Shown here piece after piece: positions 16,370 through 24,496 of a stretch of 64,000 nucleotides of DNA; the stretch's first letter is position 1; every line of letters starts with the position of its first letter. Both the position numbers and the translations under genes were made by a program. The stretch is from Caulobacter sp031457805 (lineage in GTDB: Bacteria > Pseudomonadota > Alphaproteobacteria > Caulobacterales > Caulobacteraceae), in contig NZ_JAVDXI010000009.1 of assembly GCF_031457805.1 (NCBI RefSeq), positions 76,417-140,416 of the forward strand. Reading direction: 5' to 3'. The notes under the pieces are model-generated. The model saw only the letters and a list, made by a program, of their open reading frames with translations, was not told where the DNA came from and made no database searches.

Positions 16370-17128
16370 ATGATCACTCGCCGTCCGGCGCTGATCGCCG
16401 TTCTGACCGGCCTGTGGTCGCTGGCGGTGGCTGGCGCGGCCCTGGCCGGCGAGACCAAGGTGGCGGTCGCCGCCAACTTCACCGAACCGGCCATGGCGAT
16501 CGCCGCGCGCTTCAAGGCCAGGACCGGCCATGAAGCCGTGCTCAGCTTTGGATCCTCGGGCCAGTTCTACACCCAGATCGCCAACGGCGCGCCGTACGAG
16601 GTGTTCCTGTCGGCCGATGTCGAGCGCCCGCAGAAGGCCGAGGCGGAGAGGCTGGCCGTCGTCGGATCGCGTTTCACCTACGCTACCGGGCGCCTGGTGC
16701 TGTTCAGCCGGACGCCGGGCCTTGTCGACGGTGGGGGCGCGGTGCTGGCCAGCAGCCGGTTCGACAAGCTGGCCATCGCCGATCCCAAGGCCGCGCCCTA
16801 CGGCCAGGCGGCGATCGAAACCTTGACCAAGCTGAAGCGATACGACGCCGTACGGCCCAGGCTCGTCATGGGCGCCTCGATCAGCCAGGCCTTTCAGTTC
16901 GTCCAGACCGGCGCGGCCGAACTGGGCTTCGTTGCGCTGTCCCAGGTCGTGAACGACAAGGGCGGTTCGCGCTGGATCGTGCCGGCCGCGAACCACGCCC
17001 CGATCGAGCAGCAGGCGGTTCTGCTGAAGACCGGCGTGAACAACGACGCCGCCAAGGCCTTCCTGGCGTTCCTCAAGAGCGCCGAGGCCAAGGCGATCAT
17101 CCGCCGCTACGGCTACGAGGCGCGCTGA
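16370..17128 (+). CDS. modA: Molybdate ABC transporter substrate-binding protein
   Basis: A 252-residue periplasmic binding protein with a signal peptide (MITRRPALIAVLTG...AALAGE). ModA motifs are KVAVAANFTEPAMAIAARFKARTGHE, SFGSSGQFYTQIANGAPYEVFLSAD, and the closing KAFLAFLKSAEAKAIIRRYGYE. It captures molybdate or tungstate for the ModB permease encoded immediately downstream. Ligand contacts in ModA come from Ser and Ala in the first two motifs. The gene starts just after the ModE-like palindrome, so repression by molybdate is likely. Confidence 0.95.
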   Translation: MITRRPALIAVLTGLWSLAVAGAALAGETKVAVAANFTEPAMAIAARFKARTGHEAVLSFGSSGQFYTQIANGAPYEVFLSADVERPQKAEAERLAVVGSRFTYATGRLVLFSRTPGLVDGGGAVLASSRFDKLAIADPKAAPYGQAAIETLTKLKRYDAVRPRLVMGASISQAFQFVQTGAAELGFVALSQVVNDKGGSRWIVPAANHAPIEQQAVLLKTGVNNDAAKAFLAFLKSAEAKAIIRRYGYEAR

Positions 17129-17130
17129 CC

Positions 17131-17805
17131 GTGGGCGAAGTGCTGTGGTTGACGGCGAAGCTGGCGGGGATCACCACCCTGCTTCTGCTGTTGCTGGCCA
17201 CCCCGTTGTCCTGGTGGCTGGCCCGGGGCCGCTCGCCCCTGCGCACGCCCGTCACCGCCATCGTCGCCCTGCCGATCGTCCTGCCGCCGACGGTGCTGGG
17301 CTTCTACCTGCTGATCGCCCTGGGGCCGAACAGCCCGTTGATCGCGTTGCTGCAGCCCTTCGGCGTGCGGACCCTGGCCTTCACCTTCGAGGGGCTGGTG
17401 ATCGGTTCGCTGATCTATTCGCTGCCGTTCGCTGTCCAACCCCTGCGCAACGCCTTTCTGGCCATCGGCGACGAGCCGCTGGAAGCCGCCGCCAGCCTCG
17501 GCGCCTCGCGCGCCCAGACCTTCTGGCGGGTGGCGCTGCCGCTGGCGGTTCCGGGCTATGTCGCCGCCGCCATCCTGACCTTCGCCCATACGGTCGGCGA
17601 GTTCGGGGTGGTGATGATGCTGGGGGGGAACATCCCGGGTGAGACGACGGTGCTGTCGACCGAGATCTATCGCCTGGTCGAGGCGCTGGAGTGGGGCGAG
17701 GCGCACCGCCTGTCGCTGCTGCTGCTGGCCTTCGCCTTCCTTGTCCTGACGGTTCTTCTGGCGCTGGAGGCGCGGTCGAAGATCCTGCTGCGCACGCGGG
17801 CGTGA
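17131..17805 (+). CDS. modB: Molybdate ABC transporter permease
   Basis: A 224-residue permease with about five membrane helices and the EAA loop for ATPase contact, EAAASLGASRAQTFWRVALPLAVPG (about residues 113-137). VLPPTVLGFYLLIALG and TFAHTVGEFGVVMMLGGNIPGET are ModB hallmarks. The GTG at 17131 lies two bases after the modA stop. The expected ATPase gene modC does not follow: 22 bases beyond, a LytTR gene reads the other way. The ATPase must be encoded elsewhere or shared. Confidence 0.95.
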   Translation: MGEVLWLTAKLAGITTLLLLLLATPLSWWLARGRSPLRTPVTAIVALPIVLPPTVLGFYLLIALGPNSPLIALLQPFGVRTLAFTFEGLVIGSLIYSLPFAVQPLRNAFLAIGDEPLEAAASLGASRAQTFWRVALPLAVPGYVAAAILTFAHTVGEFGVVMMLGGNIPGETTVLSTEIYRLVEALEWGEAHRLSLLLLAFAFLVLTVLLALEARSKILLRTRA

Positions 17806-17827
17806 AGCGCGGCCGCGACGCGATCAA

Positions 17828-18643
17828 TCAGAACCAGCCCGCCTCGCGCAGCGCCTTGGCGTAGGCGCGGCTGACGGGCGCTTCGATCCCGCTCCTGAGC
17901 TTCAACGTCGCGCGCCCATCGCCGCGTCGGGCGTCTTCGACAGCCGTCTTGGCGACCCACCACGAGCGGTGTGTCTGGGCGCCTTCGATCCCTTCCAGCT
18001 CGGCTACGGCGTCGGACAGGCGCATCAGGATCAGGTCCTGGCCGCGCGAGGTGTGCAGGCGCAGATAGTGATCCTGCGCTTCAACGGCGTAGAGCTCGGC
18101 GCCGCGCAGTTTGGGCGGCAGGCGGTCGAGGAAACGGGGCGGCGAGGCTCCGGTCGGGGCGGCGTGGGTCTCCACGGGGCGCCGTTGAACCATGAAGTTC
18201 AGCGCGGTCATGCCCACCGTGACAATAAACACGGGCCCCAGATAGAGCGGCAGGGTGCGCGGGCGCGGCGGGCCGTGAAAGGCCAGCTCGCTGACCAGCC
18301 ACACCACGCCCGTAAAGGGCAGGGTGATGCTGACCGCCGTCAGCGCGCCGTAAAGCCAGGGGCGCGCGTCGGCCCGGCCCTCACGCCCGATCAGGTGGGT
18401 GATCCCGGTTCCAACCACCGCGCCCGCCAGGCACAGGCCCACCCAATAGGCGAGGCGGACGCCGACCGGCGCGGCGTCGCTGCCGAACGCGCCGATCAGC
18501 GCCAGGAAGACGCCGGCCGCCGCCGATACGGCGAAGCCTCGGAGGCTGTCATGACGGGTCATGGCCGTTCGCGAAGCGTGAACGGCGTCGGCCAGCCGTT
18601 CGCGAAACGAGGCCGGCGACTGGCGCAACGACGATTGAGGCAC
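17828..18643 (-). CDS. Membrane-anchored LytTR DNA-binding regulator
   Basis: The product is about 271 residues from a GTG at 18643 (frame open to 18739, which would overlap the divergent gene; an ATG at 18562 is another option). The N-terminal half has four membrane segments (GFAVSAAAGVFLALIGAFG, AYWVGLCLAGAVVGTGITH, WLYGALTAVSITLPFTGVVW, LPLYLGPVFIVTVGMTALNF). The C-terminal about 100 residues are a LytTR domain with the AVEAQDHYLRLHTSRG and QTHRSWWVAKTAV signatures. It probably senses a membrane signal and controls nearby genes, perhaps the divergent DUF2306 gene. It converges with modB. Confidence 0.88.
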   Translation of the reverse strand: MPQSSLRQSPASFRERLADAVHASRTAMTRHDSLRGFAVSAAAGVFLALIGAFGSDAAPVGVRLAYWVGLCLAGAVVGTGITHLIGREGRADARPWLYGALTAVSITLPFTGVVWLVSELAFHGPPRPRTLPLYLGPVFIVTVGMTALNFMVQRRPVETHAAPTGASPPRFLDRLPPKLRGAELYAVEAQDHYLRLHTSRGQDLILMRLSDAVAELEGIEGAQTHRSWWVAKTAVEDARRGDGRATLKLRSGIEAPVSRAYAKALREAGWF

Positions 18644-18717
18644 GGACCCGACCACTCCACCAAGGCTTTCGACGGCGAGGCGATCCACCGCCCCCCTCGA
18701 ACCGGGAGTGAAGGAAG

Positions 18718-19278
18718 ATGGCCTCGCAAGGCAAGTCAATCTCGCAGACTTCGGATCGCTGGAGCGGTCTGCGCAACGCCGCGGCGGGCGTCGGCGCAGC
18801 GACGCTGATCGTTGCGCTGACGGCGCCGGGCGTGCTCGCCGATCTCGGCGCAGTCGCCGAGCATGCGGGCCTTCGACCCCACGCGCCGGACCTGTCGCGG
18901 ATCGCCGCGGCGCCGACGGTCATCCAGGCTCATCTCTTCTCCGCCCTCACCGCTTTGGCCATCGGCGTTGTTCTGATGATGCGAGTGAAGGGTACCGGCC
19001 TGCACAAACTCCTGGGCTGGACCTGGGTCTTGGCCATGGGTTCGACGGCGGTCAGTTCGCTGTTCATCCGCGAGATCAACCACGGCGCCTTCAGCTTCAT
19101 CCACCTGTTGTCGGGCTGGACGATCGTGGGCCTGCCGGGCGCGGTCTACGCCATCAAGCGCGGCAGGGTCTCGGCGCACCGCAAGGCCATGACCGGCATG
19201 TTCGTGGGTGGCCTGCTTCTGGCCGGCCTCTTCGCTTTTCTCCCCGGTCGCCTGCTCTGGACCGTGTTCCTGGGCTGA
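18718..19278 (+). CDS. DUF2306-family integral membrane protein
   Basis: A 186-residue protein with about four to five membrane helices. His-bearing motifs typical of DUF2306 are IQAHLFSALTALAIG, GTGLHKLLGWTWVLAMG, SFIHLLSGWTIVGLP and SAHRKAMTGMFVGGLL; the paired intramembrane His residues suggest haem or metal binding, which is inference. The ATG at 18718 sits close to the divergent LytTR gene and has a GAAGGAAG ribosome site. Paired LytTR-DUF2306 genes suggest the regulator acts on this gene. Confidence 0.85.
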   Translation: MASQGKSISQTSDRWSGLRNAAAGVGAATLIVALTAPGVLADLGAVAEHAGLRPHAPDLSRIAAAPTVIQAHLFSALTALAIGVVLMMRVKGTGLHKLLGWTWVLAMGSTAVSSLFIREINHGAFSFIHLLSGWTIVGLPGAVYAIKRGRVSAHRKAMTGMFVGGLLLAGLFAFLPGRLLWTVFLG

Positions 19279-19315
19279 CTCTCCCCCTCATCCAATCGCA
19301 AGAAGGACTAACCCC

Positions 19316-19753
19316 ATGACCCTCGTTCGCACGCTCGCCCTGGCCCTGGCGGCCGCCTCCATCCTCGCTCCCGCCGCGCGCGCCCAGGAGGCGTTCGGCG
19401 AGCTGACCCTGACCTTCCCAGACCTGAAGGCCAAGCAGGGGCAGATCATGATCGCTGTCTTTGACAGCCCGCAGGGCTGGGCGTCCGGCAAGCCTGTCCG
19501 CTTCGCCAACGTCTCGGCCGCGGAGGATCCTGCCGCGGCCAAGATCCTGGCCCTGCCGCCGGGTTCCTATGCCGTGCGGGCGTTCCAGGATGTCGATGGC
19601 GACGGAAAGATGGCGACCAACCCCTTCGGCATGCCGACCGAGCCCTACGGCTTCTCGCGCGACGCCCAGCCGAACATGGGCCCGCCGTCGTTCGACGCCG
19701 CGGCTTTCGAGGTCAAGGCCGGCGCCAACACGCAATCCCTCCGCCTGAACTGA
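19316..19753 (+). CDS. DUF2141 secreted protein
   Basis: A 145-residue protein with a cleavable signal peptide (to about residue 23, AARAQ). DUF2141 features follow: QIMIAVFDSPQGW, LPPGSYAVRAFQDVDGDGKMATNPFGMPTEPYGFSRDA. The DxDGDGK segment resembles a calcium-binding loop. The fold is a small beta sandwich of unknown function, placed in the periplasm or outside the cell. An AGAAGGA ribosome site lies 11 bases before the ATG. The carotenoid oxygenase gene follows after nine bases, so the two are co-transcribed. Confidence 0.88.
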   Translation: MTLVRTLALALAAASILAPAARAQEAFGELTLTFPDLKAKQGQIMIAVFDSPQGWASGKPVRFANVSAAEDPAAAKILALPPGSYAVRAFQDVDGDGKMATNPFGMPTEPYGFSRDAQPNMGPPSFDAAAFEVKAGANTQSLRLN

Positions 19754-19762
19754 GGACCGAGC

Positions 19763-21214
19763 ATGAACCGCCGTGACATCCTGCGTGGCGCGGCCCTGAC
19801 GGGCGCCGCCGCAGTTCTTACCCCCGAAACTCTCTGGGCGGCCGCCGCCAGCGACTGGACCCTGGGCATGGCCGATGTCGAGGCGGACATCGCGCCAACC
19901 AACCTGTCGTTGGTTCATGGCCGGGCGCCGACCGAGCTGAAGGGCACGCTCTTCCGCAACGGTCCGGCCAAGTTCCGTCGTCCGGGCGGATCGGTGGGGC
20001 ACTGGTTCGACGGCGACGGCATGGTCCGTAAGTTCCAGTTCGCGGACGGGCGGGCGCGCATGGCCGCGCGCTTCGTCGACACCGTCAAGCGACGCCAGGA
20101 CGCCGCCGCCGATGCGGTGATCACCCCCGGCTATGGCACGCCTTCGGGGCCCGGCGCCCGGCTCGGCTCGGCCGACGACGCCAACGCCGCCAATACCTCG
20201 GTGATGATGGCGGGCGGCGAGCTCTGGGCGCTGTGGGAGGGCGGCTCGCCGACGGCGATGGACCCGGTCTCGCTGGAGACGCGGGGGTTCAAGGCGCTCA
20301 GCCCGGACATGAAGGGCATGCCGTTCCTGGCCCACCCGCGTGTCCAGCCCGACGGAACGGTCTGGAATCTTGGCCTCGCCAACAAGCGGGCGGTGGTCTG
20401 GAACCTGGCGGCCGACGGCGCCTTGCGGAAGGCCGAGATCATCGACCTGCCGCGCGCCAGCTACATGCACGACTTCACGGCGACGGCGCGGAGCCTTGTC
20501 ATCCTTCTGCAGCCCTGGATGCGGGAGGGCTTCCGGATGCCGATCGCCACGACCATGGCCTGGCGTCCGGAGCTTGGCGCCCAGGTGCTGGTGCTCGACA
20601 AGAACGACCTCTCGAAGCGTCGCGTGTTCGAGTTGCCGCCGTTCTTCTTCTTTCACCTGGGCGACGCCTGGGAAGACTCCGACGGGACCATCCGTTTCGA
20701 CGCCTGCATCGACAAGGACCCTTCGGGCACGGCGGCCAACGGCGGCGCGATCCTGCGCGGCGAGTTCCTCCAGGCCCCGCCGCCGCGCCGGGCCATGATC
20801 ACCCTGCGCGCCAACGGCCAGGCCGAGCTGGCCGCCGAGGCGGTCAGCGCCGAGTTCCCGCGCTCGGATCCGCGCTTCGCGGGCCTGGCGCGGCGCTACG
20901 CGGTGCATCTGACCAACGAGCGGCCCGACCGTCCCCTGTTCCAGAGCGTAGCCGTCCGCGACTGGAAGAAGGACCGCGATCAGGTCTTCGACTTCGGCGC
21001 GCGTCACCTGGTCGAGGAGATGGTGTTCGCGCCGCGTCCCGGGTCTTCAGCGGAACTGGACGGCTGGCTGGTCGGCACGACGATCAACCTCGACGCCCGC
21101 GCGACCGAGCTGCACGTGTTCGACGCCCGCCATGTGGATCGGGGCCCCATGGCGACCTGGCGCGCGCCAGTGGCCTTGCCGGTGACTTTCCATGGAGTGT
21201 TCGCCGGCGCCTGA
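19763..21214 (+). CDS. Carotenoid oxygenase (RPE65/CCD family), Tat-exported
   Basis: A 483-residue non-haem iron oxygenase with a Tat-like leader (MNRRDILRGAALTGAAA). All four family iron-binding histidines can be placed: AHPRVQPDG, YMHDFTATARS, FFFHLGDAWED and the C-terminal PVTFHGVFAGA. The opening segment GTLFRNGPAKFRRPGG..GHWFDGDGMV is diagnostic. Members cleave double bonds in carotenoids, apocarotenoids or lignin-derived stilbenes with O2. A Tat signal implies a folded, periplasmic enzyme, uncommon for the family. The surrounding TetR, TonB receptor and MFS genes suggest uptake and use of a hydrophobic compound. Confidence 0.93.
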   Translation: MNRRDILRGAALTGAAAVLTPETLWAAAASDWTLGMADVEADIAPTNLSLVHGRAPTELKGTLFRNGPAKFRRPGGSVGHWFDGDGMVRKFQFADGRARMAARFVDTVKRRQDAAADAVITPGYGTPSGPGARLGSADDANAANTSVMMAGGELWALWEGGSPTAMDPVSLETRGFKALSPDMKGMPFLAHPRVQPDGTVWNLGLANKRAVVWNLAADGALRKAEIIDLPRASYMHDFTATARSLVILLQPWMREGFRMPIATTMAWRPELGAQVLVLDKNDLSKRRVFELPPFFFFHLGDAWEDSDGTIRFDACIDKDPSGTAANGGAILRGEFLQAPPPRRAMITLRANGQAELAAEAVSAEFPRSDPRFAGLARRYAVHLTNERPDRPLFQSVAVRDWKKDRDQVFDFGARHLVEEMVFAPRPGSSAELDGWLVGTTINLDARATELHVFDARHVDRGPMATWRAPVALPVTFHGVFAGA

Positions 21215-21290
21215 GCGAACGGCGGTCCTTGCCAGGGCCGCCGGGTTGCGCCTATCCGAGGGCGGAGCTTCATCAAGGCGGGCCCTTCCC

Positions 21291-22001
21291 ATGACCGCAA
21301 CCAAGTCTCGCGCCCGCGCCGGCGGACGGGGGCGCCCGTCCAAGGCCAAGGGTCTGGACCTCAAGGAAACCATCCTCGATGCGGCCGAGGGACTGTTCGC
21401 GCGTCACGGCTTCTATGGCGTCACCACCCGCCAAGTGGCGGCCGAGGCCGGCGTCGACACCGCCTTGATCCACTACTACTTCGGGGCCAAGCGCGAGTTG
21501 TTCGACGCAGTGTTCCTGCGTCGCGCCGAGATCCTCAATCAGGCCCGCGAGGCTTCGATGAACGCCTACGTGAAGGCGCACGCGGGCGCGATGACCGTCG
21601 AGGGCGTCATCGAGGCGTTCATCGATCCGCTGCTGCGGATCTCGCAGGACGGCGGGCAGGGCTGGAAGAGCTACTTCGTCCTGGTCGCCCAGGTGAACAA
21701 CACCCCGGCCTGGGGCGGCGAGACCATGACCCGCTTCTTTGATCCGGTGGTCCATCAGTTGGTCGAAACGCTCAAGTCTGTGCGGCCAGAGGCGGCCTAT
21801 CGCGACCTCTACTGGTGCTACCAGTTCCTAACCGGCTCAATGATGCTGACCCTATCGGAGACCGGCCGGATCGACTCCCTGTCGGAAGGCGAATGCCATT
21901 CCAGCGATCTTGAGTCTGTCCGCCAGCGCCTCTTCGCCTATTGCGCCGCCGGCTTCGAGGCGGTGATCGCCAAGCAGAACAAGGCCCTGTCGAGCGGCTG
22001 A
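21291..22001 (+). CDS. TetR-family transcriptional regulator
   Basis: A 236-residue TetR regulator. The ATG at 21291 begins MTATKSRARAGGRGRPSKAKG, a basic arm, then the helix-turn-helix ETILDAAEGLFARHGFYGVTTRQVAAEAGVDTALIHYYFGAKRELFDAVFL (residues about 26-76). The remainder is a ligand-binding helical domain with a C-terminal region (WCYQFLTGSMMLTLSETGRID) seen in the AcrR-like group. It lies between the carotenoid oxygenase and TonB receptor genes, so these are its probable targets. Perfect palindromes follow its stop codon. Confidence 0.93.
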   Translation: MTATKSRARAGGRGRPSKAKGLDLKETILDAAEGLFARHGFYGVTTRQVAAEAGVDTALIHYYFGAKRELFDAVFLRRAEILNQAREASMNAYVKAHAGAMTVEGVIEAFIDPLLRISQDGGQGWKSYFVLVAQVNNTPAWGGETMTRFFDPVVHQLVETLKSVRPEAAYRDLYWCYQFLTGSMMLTLSETGRIDSLSEGECHSSDLESVRQRLFAYCAAGFEAVIAKQNKALSSG

Positions 22002-22019
22002 TCCCCCGCACGCGCCCCC

Positions 22020-22059
22020 TTTTCATCACTTGATGAAAAAAGGCTGGCGTCCCGCGCCA
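22020..22059. promoter_or_regulatory. Tandem palindromes between the TetR and TonB-receptor genes
   Basis: A perfect 20-base palindrome-like inverted repeat, arms TTTTCATCA (22020-22028) and TGATGAAAA (22031-22039), is followed at once by a GC hairpin CTGGCG-TCCCG-CGCCAG. The first is AT-rich and could be an operator; the pair might also end TetR transcription. They lie about 115 bases before the TonB-receptor ATG. Confidence 0.5.
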
Positions 22060-22172
22060 GTTCGGGTGATGGTGTCCCCAATTCGCCGTTCGATGAAATG
22101 GCGAACCCTGAGCGCGCGTCCGCGAAAGACGGATCCGGCTCGGGAGGGCGGAACACAAGGGAGGGGAAACCC

Positions 22173-24413
22173 ATGACTTCGATGTGGAAGGCCGCGCTGC
22201 TGGCTGGCGCTGCGTGGAGCACGATCGCCGGCGCTGCGTCGGCTCAGCAGGCTCCGGCCGCTGACAACTCGGTTTCGGTCGACGAGGTGACGGTCACCGC
22301 GCGTCGTCGCGAGGAAAACCTCAAGGACGTGCCCGTCGCCGTTTCGGCCTTCTCGGCCGAGAAGCTGGAGCGCTCGGGCGGTACGGACATCACCGTCCTG
22401 TCGCAGACCACCCCGAACATCACGGTGCAGACCGCCCGCGGTTCGAACTCGACCCTGATCAGCTACATCCGCGGCGTGGGCCAGCAGGATCCGCTGTGGG
22501 GCTACGAGCCTGGCGTCGGCCTCTATGTCGACGACGTCTACATCTATCGCCCGCAAGGCGCGGTCCTCGACATCTTCGACGTCGAGCGCATCGAAGTCCT
22601 GCGCGGCCCGCAAGGCACGCTGTACGGCCGCAACACGATCGGCGGCGCGATCAAGTACGTGACCAAGCGCCTCGGCGACGAAGCCGGCGCCAAGATCAAG
22701 GGCACCTACGGCAGCTACAACCAGACCGACGTCCTGGTCTCGGGCCAGACCCCGGTGGGCGGCGGCCTGTCGGTCGGCGGCGCCTACGCCCTCTACAAGC
22801 GTGATGGCTACGGCTCGAACCTGACCACCGGCGCCGAGCACTACAACAAGGACGTCGAGGCCTTCCGCCTCAGCGCCGAGTATCAGCCGACCGAGGATCT
22901 CTTCTTCCGTCTGGCCTATGACAAGGTCGTCGACGACTCCAACGCCCGCCACGGCCACCGTGAACTGCCGGCCCTGGTCGGCGGCTATCAGGTGCTGGAC
23001 ATCTATGACACCCAGGCGGGCCTGGGCGACAAGAACCACGTGATGACCAAGGGCGTGTCGCTGACCGCCCAGTGGAACGCGACCGACAAGGTCACGCTCA
23101 AGTCGATCACCGCCAGCCGTCGCGGCCACACCGACACCGTCATCGACTTCGACGGCACCCCGCTGCCGACGCTGGACGTGCCGGCCACCTATGACGACCG
23201 CTCGTTCTCGCAGGAACTGCAGGCCGTCTACTCGGACGAGAACGTCCAGGGCGTGTTTGGCCTGTACTATATGAACAGCCAGGCCTCGGGCGAGTTCGAC
23301 ACGATCGCCGGCAACCTCGGCGTGGCCATCGCCAACGGCGGCAAGGTCAACACCCAGAGCTTCGCGGCGTTCTTCGACTTCAGCGCGAACCTGACGGACA
23401 AGTTCAAGGTTTCGCTGGGCGCCCGCGCCACCCGCGACGCCAAGCGCGCCAACGCCTATCGCTTCTTCTATCTCGGCGCGACGCGCACGCCCTATCAAGG
23501 CGGCACGCCCCGTCCGATCCTGCAGACGCGCACCAACTACAACGCCGAAAAGACCTTCGAGCAGTTCACGCCGCGCATCTCGGCCTCGTATGACCTGAAC
23601 GACGACCTGACGACCTACGTCTCGTTCTCGAAGGGCTACAAGTCGGGCGGCTGGGACATGCGCGGCGACGCGTTCATCACCCCGCAGACGGTCAACGGCT
23701 ACCGGCCCGAGGTCGTGAAGACCTATGAAGCCGGCCTGAAGGGCTACATGTTCGAGCGTCGCGTCTCGTTCTCGTCGGCCGCCTTCCTGTCGAAGTACAC
23801 CGACCAGCAGGTCACGACCCAGGTCGTGGTGCCCTCGGGCATCGCCAGCTCGGTCGACAACGCCGGCGCCTCGACCCTCTATGGCGTCGAGTTCGAAGCC
23901 AACGCCAAGCTGAGCGCGAGCCTGTCGGCCAATGTCGCCCTCGGCTACATCCACGCCGAGTACGACACCTTCAGCCGCTTCGTGCCGGCCGGCGCGCCCA
24001 ACCCGCTGAACCCGTCGACGACGTTGGCGACTGGCCAGATCGTCAACGTGGCCGACCTCTACGGCTTCCAGAACACGCCGGAATGGACGGGCAATGTCAG
24101 CCTGACCTGGCGCGGCCAGCTGGCCGGCGGCGATCTGGCGATCACGCCGATGGTCAGCTATCGCGACGCCTACCAGCAGTTCGAGCAGCCGCTGCCGCTG
24201 CTGGACCAGAAGGCCTTCACCCTGGTCGACCTGACGGCGCAATGGACGGCGCCGGGCGGCCGCTACAAGCTGGCCCTGACCGGCAAGAACCTGACCAACG
24301 AAAAGTACCGCACTGGCGGCTACAACTTCGGGGTCGCGACCTACAACAACTCGGTGATCGGCTTCTACGGTCCGCCGCGCACCGTGGCCGCTTCGATCGA
24401 GGTGGCGTTCTAA
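22173..24413 (+). CDS. TonB-dependent outer-membrane receptor
   Basis: A 746-residue receptor with signal peptide (to about residue 25, AASAQ), a TonB-box-like segment VDEVTVTARRREENLKDVPVAV, a plug domain ending around residue 170 with VERIEVLRGPQGTLYGRNTIGGAIKYVTKR, and a 22-strand barrel ending in the aromatic AASIEVAF. It imports a ligand across the outer membrane using TonB-ExbB-ExbD energy. The ligand is unknown; the neighbouring carotenoid oxygenase and MFS carrier suggest a hydrophobic terpenoid or aromatic compound. A GGGAGGGG site precedes the ATG at 22173. Confidence 0.95.
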   Translation: MTSMWKAALLAGAAWSTIAGAASAQQAPAADNSVSVDEVTVTARRREENLKDVPVAVSAFSAEKLERSGGTDITVLSQTTPNITVQTARGSNSTLISYIRGVGQQDPLWGYEPGVGLYVDDVYIYRPQGAVLDIFDVERIEVLRGPQGTLYGRNTIGGAIKYVTKRLGDEAGAKIKGTYGSYNQTDVLVSGQTPVGGGLSVGGAYALYKRDGYGSNLTTGAEHYNKDVEAFRLSAEYQPTEDLFFRLAYDKVVDDSNARHGHRELPALVGGYQVLDIYDTQAGLGDKNHVMTKGVSLTAQWNATDKVTLKSITASRRGHTDTVIDFDGTPLPTLDVPATYDDRSFSQELQAVYSDENVQGVFGLYYMNSQASGEFDTIAGNLGVAIANGGKVNTQSFAAFFDFSANLTDKFKVSLGARATRDAKRANAYRFFYLGATRTPYQGGTPRPILQTRTNYNAEKTFEQFTPRISASYDLNDDLTTYVSFSKGYKSGGWDMRGDAFITPQTVNGYRPEVVKTYEAGLKGYMFERRVSFSSAAFLSKYTDQQVTTQVVVPSGIASSVDNAGASTLYGVEFEANAKLSASLSANVALGYIHAEYDTFSRFVPAGAPNPLNPSTTLATGQIVNVADLYGFQNTPEWTGNVSLTWRGQLAGGDLAITPMVSYRDAYQQFEQPLPLLDQKAFTLVDLTAQWTAPGGRYKLALTGKNLTNEKYRTGGYNFGVATYNNSVIGFYGPPRTVAASIEVAF

Positions 24414-24431
24414 TCTAGGCGATAGCTGCTC

Positions 24432-24467
24432 GGGCGGGACTTGCTGCAACAGGTCCCGCCCTTTTTG
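24432..24467 (+). terminator. Rho-independent terminator after the TonB-receptor gene
   Basis: A nine-base stem GGGCGGGAC/GTCCCGCCC (24432-24440, 24453-24461) is followed by CTTTTTG, 18 bases beyond the receptor stop codon. Confidence 0.92.
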
Positions 24468-24496
24468 TATCTGGGCGGGCGTTGAGGAGGGCGAGC

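Noticed and set aside
17806..17827. A possible hidden modC after modB
   Set aside because: Only 22 bases separate modB from the convergent LytTR stop, so no ATPase can be encoded there.
22026..24449. Long minus-strand frame opposite the TonB receptor
   Set aside because: Antisense shadow of a complete receptor gene, with no recognisable domain.
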